Part shown: in pieces, positions 10,140 to 23,430 of the stretch
Layout: each line of letters opens with the position of its first letter
Position numbering within the stretch: the stretch's first letter is position 1
Source of the DNA: Taenia hydatigena
Taxonomy: Eukaryota > Platyhelminthes > Cestoda > Cyclophyllidea > Taeniidae
Direction: 5' to 3'
Length of the DNA: 64,000 bases
NCBI GenBank assembly: GCA_036345935.2
Contig: JADWOT020000320.1
Coordinates: 1 to 64,000 of the forward strand
Program-made: the position numbers and the translations under genes
The notes under the pieces: model-generated
Databases searched by the model: none
Told to the model about the DNA's origin: nothing
Seen by the model: only the letters and a program-made list of their open reading frames with translations

Positions 10140-12699
10140 CAAAATGCCTGGAGTAAGAACATGTGCATCTGCATGTAGCTAGATGTTATTCCCACATTTA
10201 TTTGAGTCAAGAGCTTATTCGTTATTGAGTGTGCAACGTTGAGTATGCAATTGGGTCCTTTTTGACCCCAAATCGAGCTGGCTGGCTCGACTGGATGTGA
10301 ATGCGTAGTCGATTACACGGCTTCGCGGTGGTTGGAAATAGCAATATTACCAATGGAAGGTGTTATATCAAAGCTTTTAAAGCCAACCCTACCGATGTGA
10401 GAATAAAAAACGAGTGTAGAGATTTTTCTACAGTAAGCGCGTTAGGTATGCCACCGTGGCTACAAGGGATAACAAATGAGTCCAGCTTCAAATCATGATG
10501 ACTGATGGACGGAACATGGTAGCAAAAGAACAAAAGCTTGAGGTAAAAGGCATGCAAGCAAGGAGGCATAAAAGAGTGATAAGATAATATGATAGACAAT
10601 TTCCTTGTCTTGCAGCATTGCCAGATGTTGGAGCTATTTAGGGTCCAGAGGGTCCACAGGCTTTATCACTGTAAAGTTGGACATGATGAACTTTTGACCA
10701 CACAATTCTGCGCTGTATTCCTAGGCTATGAGAGCCAATAAAATCTACTTTCATGGGTCAGACCAGCAAGATTTGAGAGTCCTAATTGTGTTGAAACAAA
10801 TACTCACAGCGACATTATGTCATGCTCATTCGTGCAACTCAAATTTGTGCCAGCAAGGCGGTACCGTAATTATATAAAAGGCAAAAAACTGCACCTCGTC
10901 AGGCGATCGCTTATCTGTTTTTGAAGAAAACGCTGGAGTCTACAAGAAAATTGCGGAAACAAATGGAATCAGCAAAAAAATATTGCCACAAGGGAGACGC
11001 GGTCAATCGAATGAAAAGGATAGCAAACTGCCGACTTTTAATTACCCTACTCCCAAATACTTAAGGCACTGTTTAAGCAAAATCTTGCAAAGCGTTAAGC
11101 CTAGGCAGATAATAAAGCGTATGAAAAATAAAGAGAGGAGCACAATTGAATCGTTAATCATTTCAACAATAATAAAAGAGCTTTTCATGCTAAAAGAAAG
11201 GAGTAATTTCATGCCTACCAACAGAAAAATGAAAACAGTGGTAAGGTGGATAGAAGCAATAACGCAGAGCTCATTTGTAAAGACACTACGCGTCAAGCAC
11301 TCGACGATGTGTCTCATGCCTATTATGATGGGCACAGTCCGACACAATGATCCCTGGGTGAGTCCTGCGACCCTGTGAATAGACAATGACCAATTTGTGG
11401 ATAACCTAATAATTGATAACGCAACCCTTGGAAGGAATGCTGATTGACAATATTTATGTCCGATTATGAATTCCGTGTCAATTTGGATGAGCCCAGATCG
11501 ATAGACAGGACCATGCCGATGAGACATGCAGCTCATCGCTTGCGTTTAATGATTTTAAACACTCAATCGATCAATACCATTTTGCGCAATCCCTTACTTG
11601 AAAACAAAATATTGTGCATCGCTTACTATACCTAATCGCTGGAAATGTCATTTCCTGCGCTTTGTATGAAAACGAATTCAAGGACACACGAAAGATCACC
11701 AATACAGTTCTGCGCTGACGTGATCCACTTCATCCCGACGTCCACGGGTGCCTAGTGTGACCTTGCTAGCCATTCAGCATTGTTGCATCTCATCTTCGGC
11801 AGCAGCTGCATTCTTGCAGAAACGGCACTTGACACCTGCTCTCCTTCCTTACCTATAATCGGTACAAATGCTAGCAAACCGAGTAGTTTCTCAACATAAA
11901 TTTAGTGGTAGCTTCCTGTTCGTCTGACTAAAGTGGGTTCTAGCATCTTAGCCATTGAGTTATTCACTGTCCACCATTTGAATGCATTATGTGAACACTG
12001 CAGACAGACCTGTCTCGACCAGCATCATATACTAACCGCGTGCTACCCGAATTGACCCCCACACACCCAGCAGATTAAGAAAGAAACAAGCGAACATATT
12101 GATAGTTGAGAAAATCAACAGGTAGATTGGTAGGCAGATAATAGGGATTGAGATTTACGGGGTGACTAGAAGGTCATTAGGCAGCCGACACTAGCATTGC
12201 CGCCTCACCTGGCCTCTAACTCTACATCTCAACTAACTAACTTAGCAAGTAAATATAAACGAACAGATGAACAATCAAAGAATTCCAGTACCTTGCAAAG
12301 AAATCCTCCAAAAACAATATGCACAATAGGTTTGGTGATGGAAAAGGATACCATGAGCAGAAGGAAAGACGGATATAAGACCCTATTTACTATAACTGTG
12401 AAACCCAGATCACATTAATGTCATATACCACAGAAAGGGTGGCACATCGCAAAAAGCACTCGTGTGACGGGCACAAGGCCAATTAATGTCATGACACTAG
12501 GGTGGGAAATGCACCACACCACTCTACATCAAGCGCCGCATTAAAAAAAGGAACGCGACAAATGATCTATATCGTCAAGTGCTGGCTTGCAGGGTTGGGG
12601 ACCCACGTATTGCACATGCAGCTTCATATCATCGGACACTCACGACAGCACCAAGTCAATCAACATTATGTGTAATAGACCAGTCAAGATGTGCGTACG
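10140..12699. other. Gene-poor; overlapping unrecognised frames at 10.98-11.54 kb
   Basis: Two long frames overlap on opposite strands: plus 10983-11378 (Lys-rich) and minus 11042-11536 (164 codons, very hydrophobic, many Ile and Leu). They are mutual shadows of one AT-rich stretch and neither carries a recognisable motif, so neither is called. A TATA-like TATATAAAAGGC at 10871-10882 lies about 100 bp before the plus frame. The rest, with an A/C-rich part at 12.0-12.5 kb, shows nothing. Confidence 0.35.
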
Positions 12700-13690
12700 C
12701 TTCAAACGGTAAAACCACAAGTAACGAGAGTAAATGAAACAGCTGGATACGGCGAAACATTTCATTCCTTTCCACTATGACCAACTTTTACCTTAATCGT
12801 TGGCAGCAATGTGATCAAAGTGAGGCAATGCTCTCTGAAATACGAGTCACGAGGGCATCAGGGTGTTACTTTAGCATCTTCGACAGTCAGATTTTCCGAT
12901 GAAGATGAAGCGATTTTAGCACAGCCACTTACATCAGGCAGGACTGCACAAGCGTTCAAGTGCCGCATCTCATACAGCTGAGGTAAAGCTGATAGAGAAA
13001 ACTGGGTGGGTAGGTTCATCTTCGCCTGCCTATCCATCCACACATCCACCGGTCGAATAACCAAATTAACAGGTAAGTGAAAAGATTGCAAATAAAGAAA
13101 TAGATGAAGCTTGATGCTTGCCGGTGCACATTTGTCTGTCTTGAAAGACGTCCACTAATTTCTGGTCGTCATAAGTATTAGCCTAGCTGATCCGAGGGAG
13201 ACGTCAAACCTGTCTCCATGATCCATCAGCTAGCTGTTTGCCGCAGGGTGAAAACAGCTAAAGCCAAGGCTACTTACTACTACGACTAAGGCGAGGGTGG
13301 AGAAGACCACACCAAACTGCTACATTGCTACTGCAGAAGGAGCGAACAAATCGAGGTTATCAGTGGTTTGCCTTCCAACTTATCACCGTGACAATACGTT
13401 CCAAATGAACACTTTGATCATAAGTAAGTGGGTGGCAGGCATCCCAGGATGCTTCTTTGACAATAATAAATGTGCACAGTTCGGTGGTTTGCAAAAGAAG
13501 CGCTGAACAGTCAAAGTCGCGTTCTATCCCATGCCTTTTTGCTCGTTTACAAGACAGCCCTATTTGGAAGGAACCCACAGAGTTGCTTGACGTTCAGCAA
13601 AATTTGAGCGCGCGTAAAAGCAAACATTAAATTTATCCACGCAAGACAAATGCGACCTGCACTAAGAAGGCAAATAAAAGTTAAGCCCCT
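12700..13690 (-). repeat. Left arm of a long-range inverted repeat
   Basis: The reverse complement of this segment aligns to 62990-64000 along its whole length, with local stretches near 85-90 percent by eye. An example is AAACAGCTAAAGCCAA followed by TACTTACTA at 13253-13280, matched on the minus strand at 63375-63405. Shared landmarks include TTCCTTTCCACT at the outer end, the 56-bp exon, and CCGTGACAATACG. The right arm runs into the window edge, so the true length is unknown. Read on the minus strand this arm is the decayed copy of the right arm's gene. Confidence 0.75.
12933..13310 (-). pseudogene. Decayed copy of the 63-kb secreted/membrane-like gene
   Basis: On the minus strand a 56-bp exon (12933-12988) is bounded by a CTATCAG acceptor and a GTAAGT donor, exactly as in the copy at 63715-63770. 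In the frame that is open in the right copy (LYFGGLRCGVGTFIQSCL) this copy reads LYLSCMRCGT and then a TGA. Upstream, near 13250-13310, it matches the hydrophobic LALVVVVSS stretch of the right copy. Donor and acceptor are better preserved than the reading frame. Confidence 0.45.
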
Positions 13691-13894
13691 GTTAGCGATA
13701 TGGAGTTTCGCTAAAATCATCATTTGCCCCCCTAAACTTCTTCCAACAGAGCAATGTACTGCCTCACTTCCACCGTTTCGGAGGCGAGAGTAGACGCAGG
13801 TCGATATGCCACATGCAGAAGTAACGACGAAGCTAAACTCGTCAAACAGATGAGAAGTAAGTTTTAGCACAGTTTGTTGCGCGTTTTGTCACTT

Positions 13895-13995
13895 ACAGGT
13901 TACTTCACTTCTCAGAATTTCCTTTTGCTTGGACGAAATCGCTTGATTGATACCCTATAACCAACACCTTAAATGTGCTAAACCATTTTCCTTCC
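13895..13995 (+). repeat. Dispersed direct repeat, copy 2
   Basis: Matches 6930-7030 (CTTTTGCTTGGACGAAAT, CGCTTGATTGATACC). It lies just outside the recognisable end of the left inverted-repeat arm. Confidence 0.45.
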
Positions 13996-16900
13996 ATTCG
14001 GACACGAATCCCATTGCCAACACGCAGCCTAATGCTGCTTTGATTGGTCTCACTCCTACCCAAAGCATTCATTAATTAGTGTTAACCGATCTAAGTCCCA
14101 CTAAACGAAGTTGTAAAAAAAAGAGATTGAGACACCCAAAAGGTTCTGTCGAGAGAAGAAACGCCACAGTCCTTTCTTTCATAATGCTTACCCATTGGAA
14201 GGGTAGACCGAACCCATACTCTGGGCATGGAACACATTTCGCACGTCTGCAAAACTTGCTTCCTTTCTTAGCCGACCCATCACCGGGTTGCAGAACTTTC
14301 GGCATAGGTTTCTCCACTTTTGAGTACATGAGGTTGTAAATGTCGAGATGCGCATTGTTTAAACCCCAACGACAACCTTATTAACTTACGAAGCAAACGC
14401 CTTTTGGGGTGTAGGACCTCAAGTCCCAATCGAGCTGTAAATGAGTAGAGATGTGAACTCAATCAATCGCTATCGTCCAGCGATGCATAGTCGCTTCTGG
14501 AAGGTGTATCAAGACCACGTTGAATAAACATTAGAAAGCCTACTCTAATGGATCACCCTCCCTTCTGCTTAAACAGTCGGTATTCGAGATCAGTGGTCTA
14601 GCGAAAGGCGAAGAACACAACAAAGAGCCGGCTTAATCTATCCCTTTCCCTCATCGTTGTTGTCAAGCCGAATAAAACTCAATGGCTGACTGTGTACATT
14701 GGCTTTGCGAAGAGAACTCTACACCATGACAGTAACATTTAACATTTAACTGCCTTATCATTGTTGCAGATTAGCGGGGTGGAAACGTTGTCTGCTCAAC
14801 GCATTGTAAGTCGCATGCTGCAATAAAAATATAAAAATAAGAGATGGGGGAAAAGGCGAATGCATCATGACTTTTAGCCGCATTCGAAGTCGCACACATT
14901 GGATAGAGCAGGACCTGTTAAAGTGCTTGCACTATTTCCGCTGTAACATTAGCGCTCAATGTATCATCCGAGTGACAAAATGAGGTGTTTCCAGCTTAAA
15001 CTAACCTAAAGTACACCAAGGTACACAAAAGAATGGGTAATGGAGAGTGTGAGCAGCCCAGTTTGCTCCTCAATTCCTGTGGGAAAGTCGTTTTAGAGGG
15101 TTGAAGGTCGAAACCAAATTAAGTTTGTTAAAGAATTAGACATTGATTTGCAACTAGAGATAAATCGGAAAGCTTGGAATCGGAGGTCGGAAACGGCGAC
15201 GGATAAAATGCTTGCTGTGCGGATAAAAGTAATGCCTATATAAGGGGGACCAATAGGATCCTTCCACATAGCGGCAACATTTCAATCATCACCTCTTGTT
15301 TATCAGCAAAGCAAATTGCTTTTGAACTTCCCGCTACACTTTGACCACTCACCGCCTTAGTATTTAGACACCATGATCGACCCTAGTTGGGAATCACAAC
15401 ATGAGATCTGATGGCTCATTAGGACAAACTCTAACTCTCTCTAGCGGATAGCAGGTTATCTAAGCAGCATGAATCCCGTCTAACCATTGCACAGGAGATA
15501 GTTCAGAGCTTGGTAGTCGAAGAACTATTAAAGCTACTCAGGCCATACGTTAGCGCATGCTGTCCTTACAGTAGCAAATGTTTGGTAGTCCGCTACAGCT
15601 ACTCTATAGGTATCTGGGGCCAGGTGCGATGTGTATTGAGGTAGTTTACATCAGGAGTCGTCTAAAGATCAAGGGAAAAGGCACTGCGTCTACGTTAGCA
15701 TAGCCAAAGATGTTTTCATCAAATGAAATGAGCGATATAAGTCCAAAACATTCAATAGATGCTCTTAAGTAGGCACTAGCTAGAAAGACCCACTTTTGAT
15801 AGCCGACTTACTTTTAGGTATTAGCAAAAACTGGTCTGCTCCCATTTAGTTTATATCCGAGTCATCTAAGCTATCCTGACTACAATTTTTAAGTCAAAGT
15901 GAGACGACCATCGCCTGCAGTTTTGGAAGAGGACGAGGATGAGACAGTGAGTGTGAGATCGTGCGATCACTTGCGGCAACCCGACATGCCTCCGAGTGGT
16001 TGACTAAAAGTGCCTCTTTTGAACACCTTCGAAATGTTGCAGGAAGATCTATGGCGCAAGCAAATATATCTCATAAGGTATTCATGGTTGAATGTGGCAG
16101 AGGTTAACTGACTTGACGGAGGCAAAAATAAAGGCGGCATGTTGTTTGCTGACGTGATACGAACAACGTTTATTTGGGAGGCAAAAGCTAAGTCGGTCCT
16201 GTTACATTGCATGAAGCTTAATGCTTAGGTACGTCGACAACTCAACGTTGCCCTCTAGCAGATGTGAGATAGATACCACAGATGACTCACTGGCTTAGTG
16301 GGATGGCGGCGTGAGCTACTCTAGTCCATTCCCTTCCAACGGCAGAGCAGACAGTAGAGGCCAAATCGTTATGGAGACGCACAATGCTACCTACGTTGAA
16401 GGTGGTTTTCTTCAGGAGCAGGCATCACTTGTCTTTGTCCTTTTCTATTCAAAGCGAATTTCTTGCATGATTATGCATGTAAAAGAGGCGAAAGAGAGTA
16501 AGAGGGATTACCAGCACTGCCAAGCTTCGAATCAACTGCATTGCCTTGTCGATGTTTTTTAATCCTCGGCCACATACTCCTATTGTTTACTTTTGAAGGA
16601 ACAGCTCTTAAGTATTTAGAGGCAGTAAGAGCAATGCGAGGCATGAATTAAGTAAAGAAATTAGAGACGCGCTCCTAAGGATTGCTATAGATCTACTGAA
16701 AGTAAGTCGTTTGTTACCTTGTACCAGGAAGGCCAATTGCGCTAACTGCAGCTATCTGGCACTGAGAAGGCACCAGGCTTGTTCAATTAAATAAATAAAA
16801 GAATAGTTGGGTAAGAAGAGAAGACGAAAAGTTTGCAGAAGGAGGGTGGAGGAAGGGATAAGGAAAGGTCATTGTCGAATGTTTCTGCACAGCGCTGTGG

Positions 16901-19900
16901 TACTGTAATTCGATGTTTTGCTAAAAGAGCCCAGAGGTTGGTATTTTTGGTTAAATTTGCTCCACACTTTAGTTTTGGTAATTTCTACAGGATATAGTGA
17001 GATAGGAGGTAATTCCACTTTGACTTATTTAAACGCCGCAAAGCTGTAAATGAAGCGAAGCACTTCTAGAGGTTATTACAATGTCAGAACTCAACCTGAA
17101 ACCAAAGGCAGAGCCGCCTGGGCTAAAGACTTGCAAATTTGCAAATCAACGCATTTCCTCATCGCTATCACGCAGGCAGATGTGCATCGTATACCTAGGG
17201 CCTATGAATTCTGATTTCTAATTGTGAGCTAGAATAACTGTGGCTCTCTCAGACAATGGGCAGGACATCACAAGAAACTACGCAAAACAGCACATGTGAC
17301 GTGGCACACTGACCGACTCCTTCACGCTAAAGCAAAAGGGGATTCAATCAAAAAGGCGTCTTCCACTATTCGTTGCAATGCTCAACGATGTTATTCTTCC
17401 GCGAATTGGTCACTCTGCAAGGCTTGTGTCTAACTTTTCCTAACCCCTTAACTGGTCTACTTTTCCTTCTTTGCTTCTTCCATTCCTCATCTCAGACGAC
17501 AGGTACATCTCATAGAAATTAAAGGTAACCTATGACGCCTCTTCCTTTATTGTCTTCTCCTGTCGTTTTTTACTCTCCTACCCTCTTTGCATGCACACAT
17601 AATTCCAAACATTGTTAATATAGCATCTGAAAGGAAAGCTTGTTATCTGTTGTAAGTGTTCCAGCCCCATGTTCATTGTGTTAACATTCCGCCAAGTCTC
17701 TTAGATCACTTTCACAGTAGTTGCATGATCAAGGAAGTGGATAAGAAGTGAAGTAAGTTGGTGGATAGATGGATGGAAGAATTATACGAGTTAGGACAAG
17801 GGTTTCTTCGCACGCAAATACTTGCCGTCACTAAGTAAGTTGTTCAATGACATCAAACCTTTGCTAGTAGACCCTCTATTTTTTCGTCCTTTCCTAATCC
17901 TTAACTCTTGCTCCGTTTTTTAAACCAAAACTAATTGTTATTCGACCATTTTATTGACCTCGCCAAGGACTTGCATAGAAAGCACTCAAAAAGGGTTGGA
18001 TATTCTTCTGCCATCTATCATCGTATCCTCTTCCCATTGTAGAGCCATTACAGTTTCTGTTAGAAAAAGCTGGGAGGTTCCATCCCCCATGCACCATCTA
18101 AAATATGGTTTGCAATCACACTCTAAAGGTCACTGAAAACAGCACGCTGTACAATATTTATGCTTGTTATTGTTGTTAATAGTGAATAGAAGTTATCGTA
18201 TCAGTAGAACTAGGTGTGATTAACAGGAAAAGTGTTGAACGAATGCCAGCTACATAATGGATGAACTCGAAGTAGCAGAGGTTGTAACTGCTGGTGTCCG
18301 AAACGAGCAGATGTGCAAGTTGCGATTGGGAGGCTTGGTGAAGGAAAAGATTGTTAGACTGATGAATGGGGGTCGAGGCGATGTTCTAATGGTTGCTTGG
18401 ATGGACAAGTAATGGAAGCTTTTTATGTATACATATGGGTAGATAAGTGGATTTGGTAAAATTAGTTTGTGAAAACCGGTTGTGCAGTAATGGTAACTGA
18501 TACGTGGCCAGGTCATAAATGCAGCTCTTAATTTTTGCCTTTTGTGGAAAACATGACTTTTGTAAGCCAAAAATGGTACAAAGACTAGCCCGCTTCTGGC
18601 GTATTACCTCGTTTGCTTTGTGTTGATATGCGGGTAGTAGAGGCCAGCGAACCACTTCTCTAGCGTTTACTTTTCAAAAGGCTGAACCCATCTTTCCACC
18701 ACTTTTGACTAATGTTTCATTTGTCTAGCCCATCTTGGCAACACTTGTTATATTCACTCGATCACAAGGTATCGAAATGCATCCATTGTTTCCCACAGGT
18801 TTGTCAGGATTCATTCAAAACTTGGGTCGTGAGCCTTTTAAAGTAATAAGCCAACTTTAAGGATTGTAAGTGAGCACTTTGTTCACCTAACACGGAAGAA
18901 GCAGCATCTCTACAAACAGTTTTTGCTGCTGCAGACGACCTTGCTTCACTTCAACATCGACACTAAATCTCTAGCGAAGCTCAACGCTTCCACTGCTGGA
19001 GTTCAGTTTTGAAACTAAAGTGATGTGCTAAGGTTTTACTAACTTCTTTGATAAATCATCGGCTTTCCCATCCTTACCTGCAGTAGCATTTCGTCCTCAA
19101 TGATAGATGATGCACCGAACACCCAAAAGTTGTACGTCACACCTGATGGGCGTTTTATTGCAAGGGTCACTACCTCTCTCAGTTTCACACGTCCCCCTTG
19201 TGATTCCTCATGTAAGCTGCAAACACGCTGCATCGATCCGTACTACTGCATAAATGCGTGCATTCTAGAAAGTAAGATGTATAGGCTTCTGTTTATCTTG
19301 GAAACATTTTCAAAGTGGTTTCGATAAACTGCTTTAGAAACTAAATTTACAGGTCTCACAAAAAATATCCATAACCAAATGTAAAGTGAGTACCAGATGC
19401 TGCATTGTTTCAATGGTGAACCATGTGCAACTAGCTTGAGGACAGAATGCATAATGCTCGCAGCATGCGGATTCCTGTAAGTTACTCTGTTGCAGGCCCA
19501 CGACCACGGCAGGCAAAGGTTTGCCCATGGGCACTACCACATTTTGATTACGCGCACTCACAATCACGTTAAACGGTTCTTGCTTTTCCTTTCTTCGTCT
19601 CTTTCTTGTGCTCCTCTGCGGTGAATACCACTACATGCTTGCACTGACTGGCGCGTTCATAAAAGCTCTCTACACCGGAGCATTGCTTAGGCAGTTGCTC
19701 CTAATTTTCGTTGTATGCATTATAAATTTGGAAATGCATCATGCCAGCATATTTGCCACGGCTGGATTGGCAAATGTCATACTGCAGTTTCCGTTGTTGC
19801 TGCTGACAGGGTCGCTGGTACTAAAAGAGGCTCACGCTCACCAACGTCAATAGCGAGGCTGGATGCAAACTTTTCAAAGATTCATCTTTGCATTAAATGC

Positions 19901-21639
19901 TTAACGCGATGGCATCTGCAATAATACTGCTCCCGCGACGGTATGTACACAGGCTATTTGTACACTACAAATGTGCGTCTCGATATTTTGTTGTGGTAGT
20001 CTTCATCCATGTCAAGCTGACAAGTTTTCGCACAAGCGTCATCATTTTTATTGCACATTGTTTTTCACCATTTATTCGCTGCATGTTAGCCCTATTTATC
20101 ATGCTTGCATTGCTTGTCGTACTTTTAACGATTAGTCTGAGCTTCTAGAGGTTCGAGGAGGAACTTTGTGCCACAGACTCAGTATTTCTAACTTTAGATC
20201 TGTTCAAAACATAAACGTTTGGTGTAAAAATATGCAGAAAATGCCGTCATAATTTTTGGCCGCATTCACGAATCGGACGATTCATTCAGGGCCGTGCGTG
20301 TCAACTTCATCGAGTATTTACTCGCACATGCACTTCATTAACGTAAAAAGCAGAATATTAAGGCAAACTAATTCCAGTAAACTGAATGTTGAATGGCGGC
20401 AGTCTCAGCGATTGGCACGGAATCAATTTTTTTTGTTCACATACGCGTTCTCTGTGGAGCGTAAAAAAATGTATTTTTGAATATTTTAGGCAATTCCATC
20501 TTTGAATACCAAATTTCTTCGTTTTATGACGTTATATTTCTCAATGAATTCACGTCACCACAAAGTGTGTGAATTTGCTAAATTCAAAGATTCGCAACGA
20601 ATCCGTCAGATGGCGCTAAGCGTCTGCTTCCTTTCCTCAATAGCCATTCACTGCATAGTGTCTTTCTCTCGAAAGTAAAACTACGCCATTGTCACTAAGC
20701 CGCATCTTAGAAGGCCAGAGGACTACCCACTCATGTCATGTCCCCCATTAAAATGCATTCCTCATTGCAACCCGAATTAACCTCAAACAGGGTGGATGGG
20801 CACAGCCACTGCTTGAAATAAGTAGGACACTCAAACAGATACAAGGTTTACTCTCCCTTTAAGCTCCTGGTTGGAAATCATTACTGCCGCTTGGCATTTA
20901 AAACAGAAAAGCTGATAAAAAATGGTCATACTTTTCAGTTTTGCATAGAGTTACACCCAATTTAATGCTTCTTTGCATTTGCAGAAAAGCATTGTGATGC
21001 TAATCCAAAAAACAATGGAAATTCAAATGTAAAGAGCAAGGCAATTTCGTTGTAGCTGTGGTAAGGGGGCAGAAGAGTAAAAGAACCTGGACATGGTGGG
21101 TGAGAGGACCCATCGATCACCCAACTGAGGCTAATCAGAAGCAATGTTTACGATGAGGAAAGTGCACTCATCTACAAATCAACTTGACAACGGCTTATTT
21201 GAGGCCGCACACAGCCAACACTTTCAATGGCTGCTTGTCTAGATCTTCAGGTCGAGGCATTAGTTGCTGAGGGAGCTGAATGTGTAGGGGATAGTTGAAG
21301 TTCTGGTAAGGCAACCTCAAATATTCTTTGACAATTAGAACAAAAATTTGAATGCTTTGAACCTTATAATTTGCTGCTTTCTGCTTCAGACCTCGAATAA
21401 GGTCTCATTGGTGCCATCAGCTTAACATTTAATAACGAAAACTGCAAAACTACATAACTAGCTCGCGCACCCTACTAATAGAAAACTAGTAAAAGTGGGT
21501 TGTTGACATTCTCAAACGCTCCTCATAATCTGTCATTTCCGAGCTGTTTAGCTTCTTACGGAGTAAGCTTATGAACGCCTTATACGTTCCAATTTTACAT
21601 ACTAACCCTTAATTGTGCAAGCTTATGGAGTGGATCCGC
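13996..21639. other. Gene-poor 7.6 kb
   Basis: No exon with supporting homology or clear splice pair was found. Open frames on both strands at 14.08-14.34 kb overlap each other and carry no motif. A TATA-like TATATAAG lies at 15237-15244, with no convincing gene after it. The plus strand at 19.6-20.15 kb has consecutive hydrophobic T-rich frames, which composition explains. A GGAT-rich run lies near 17760-17780. Confidence 0.4.
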
Positions 21640-22260
21640 AGGACAAAAATCGCTTTAAAACTAAAGCGAAAATTTTCTTGCCGTATGTGAGACTGGCTTA
21701 AGATATCTGCGCTTTGAAGGTCGAAATGCTGTCTGATCAAAAGAAACTGGAAGAAATGAGCCAAGGTCAAGACACGAAGGGACTGGAATGTAAGATTATC
21801 GAAATTTATAACCGCACCGAAATAGGGGTACTCAATGGTTTCGTATAAAATCTTATTTACAACCGTAAAGGCCTAGAGGAAGTGCTGGAGTAGAAATACG
21901 TAGCTTTGGATCTCTTAAGTGGCAGATTCAGTATGGAGACGGAAGACGAGGGAAGCAAGCGAAGCACTTATTTTCAACTCAGAAGACGAGGTCGGGTTCC
22001 TTGATGAGGTTGAGGCAAGTGTGTGATTTTCTATCACATTCCCTTGGACGAATCATGCGACTATTTTACCCATGTTCTTAAGTATTTACATTAGGCGAAT
22101 CACATGAACACCTTATTTCGACTAAAATACGTCCTCGATGGGTAGATCATTAAGAATTTCTTATAGCTGATCGAGAAACGCAGTCAGGATGGCTAATGGA
22201 TTTGTTATGTGCTCATCTATTGTTTAAAGCCGTGCCAATTTTGTGCGTGTCAATTTTGTC
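21640..22260 (+). pseudogene. Zinc-finger gene copy D, first exon and intron, decayed
   Basis: This is a plus-strand relic of the gene preserved at 38843-39922. It keeps the start region ATGAGCCAAGGTCAAGACACG (21756 on), shared with copy B, and a stop-riddled version of the acidic exon ending near 22020. It also keeps downstream intron landmarks (CTGATCGA, GGATTTGTT) matching copies A and B. The finger exon is not found on this strand; similarity fades near 22260. It lies tail to tail with copy C. Multiple in-frame stops show it is dead. Confidence 0.65.
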
Positions 22261-22599
22261 TCACATGGAGAGAACGGTGCGTCATGCAAAACATTTCCAG
22301 TTAGTAGACCACTAACTACGCTTAATGCAGTTGCACATTAATATTGCTTTCAGGAGAGATTGGTTCACGAAAGCAGCAATCTTCCCGACAAGCTTGCAAA
22401 GAAGTTGATGCCTGCACTTTGGATTTAATGCAATGCAGCGATAATTTGTTTGCGCTTTTCTTTGGTAAAGCACCCTTGCGTCTCTTTAAGCACATGTAAA
22501 TGAAAAGACACTAGTTTCCCAGGACTCTACTTATTTCTGATTCGATTCCAGGAGCACGTTTCTTTCTACATTGAGATGTGAGCGTAGCAAGATTGTGCG

Positions 22600-23430
22600 A
22601 TTGGTCTTACTAGGAGGGCAAGGGACACGGAATGCAATCGAACCTTACCTACGTGTGTCTTTGTGCGGCGCTCCATTTCCAAAAGCGTGTTAAACCCCCC
22701 ATACACTGCATGTGCAAGAAGAACCTGCATCCAATTCAAGTTGTTGTGCTCTTCTTTACAAACCATTCATTTTTACCCACTGCTAGTCTATTTAAATAAA
22801 ACAATCACTAACTGACACTAACTGACATTATCTCTTCAATATGAAACACAACTGATCGGCATTAAATTTGCTCAACTTTAAATGGGTGGAAGGAAAAAAT
22901 CCACCATGCATCCTAACTGCGTTCCCAATCAGCTATAAAGGGTTCCTGATCGCCTCTCCATCGAAAACCTATTTTAGTCAGGGATCGCTATTCATGGGCA
23001 TCTCCTGATACAAAAACTGGGAAATATGGGTAAAGTAATCGCAAGATTTCTTAAAGAGCAAATGTGAGTAATAAGTCATGTACTTGCTTCTATCTTCTCA
23101 AGGAACTTTATCTCGCCCTTTAAGTTGATAATAAGTGCTTCGCTTAGCCTTCTCTCGTCTTCCATCTCCTCTTCAAAACTTCCACTCAAAGGATCTGAGG
23201 CTACGACTTTCTACTCCAGCGCTTCCTTTAGGGCTTTAAAACTGCAAACAAGGCTTTATACAGGTCCACTAGGTATCCCTATTTTAATGCATTTATAGGT
23301 TGTAACTCCTTTACCTCCTAGTCTCTTCGTGACCTTGAATTGGCTCAATTCTTTCAAATTTTATTGGCCAAACATCATTTGCAACCTTTGAAACGCTGAT
23401 CTTGTAGGTCAACTTCACTCACAGTGAGCA
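22600..23430 (-). pseudogene. Zinc-finger gene copy C, decayed
   Basis: Minus-strand copy of the zinc-finger gene. The finger exon (about 22640-22770) retains LEMERRTKTHVGK next to a GTAAGG donor, equivalent to MARHRKTHGG in copy A. A deletion of about 20 bp removes part of the first finger, and cysteines of the second are lost. The acidic exon lies near 23095-23240, and the 5' part up to about 23430 matches copy D more closely than copies A or B. C and D thus form a converging inverted pair about 340 bp apart. Confidence 0.65.
22804..22829. repeat. Short tandem duplication (CACTAACTGA)2
   Basis: Two adjacent 10-bp units, CACTAACTGA, lie just beside the finger exon of copy C. Confidence 0.5.

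Noticed and set aside
11042..11536. Longest open frame of the window (164 codons, hydrophobic, minus)
   Set aside because: Overlaps an equally open plus frame, shows no motif, and its Ile/Leu richness follows from A-rich sequence on the other strand.
15237..15244. TATA-box promoter
   Set aside because: TATATAAG is clear, but no exon or conserved start region follows, and such octamers are frequent in AT-rich DNA.
19608..20148. Multi-pass membrane protein on the plus strand
   Set aside because: Successive hydrophobic frames are T-rich by composition, in different frames, with no conserved features or splice pair.
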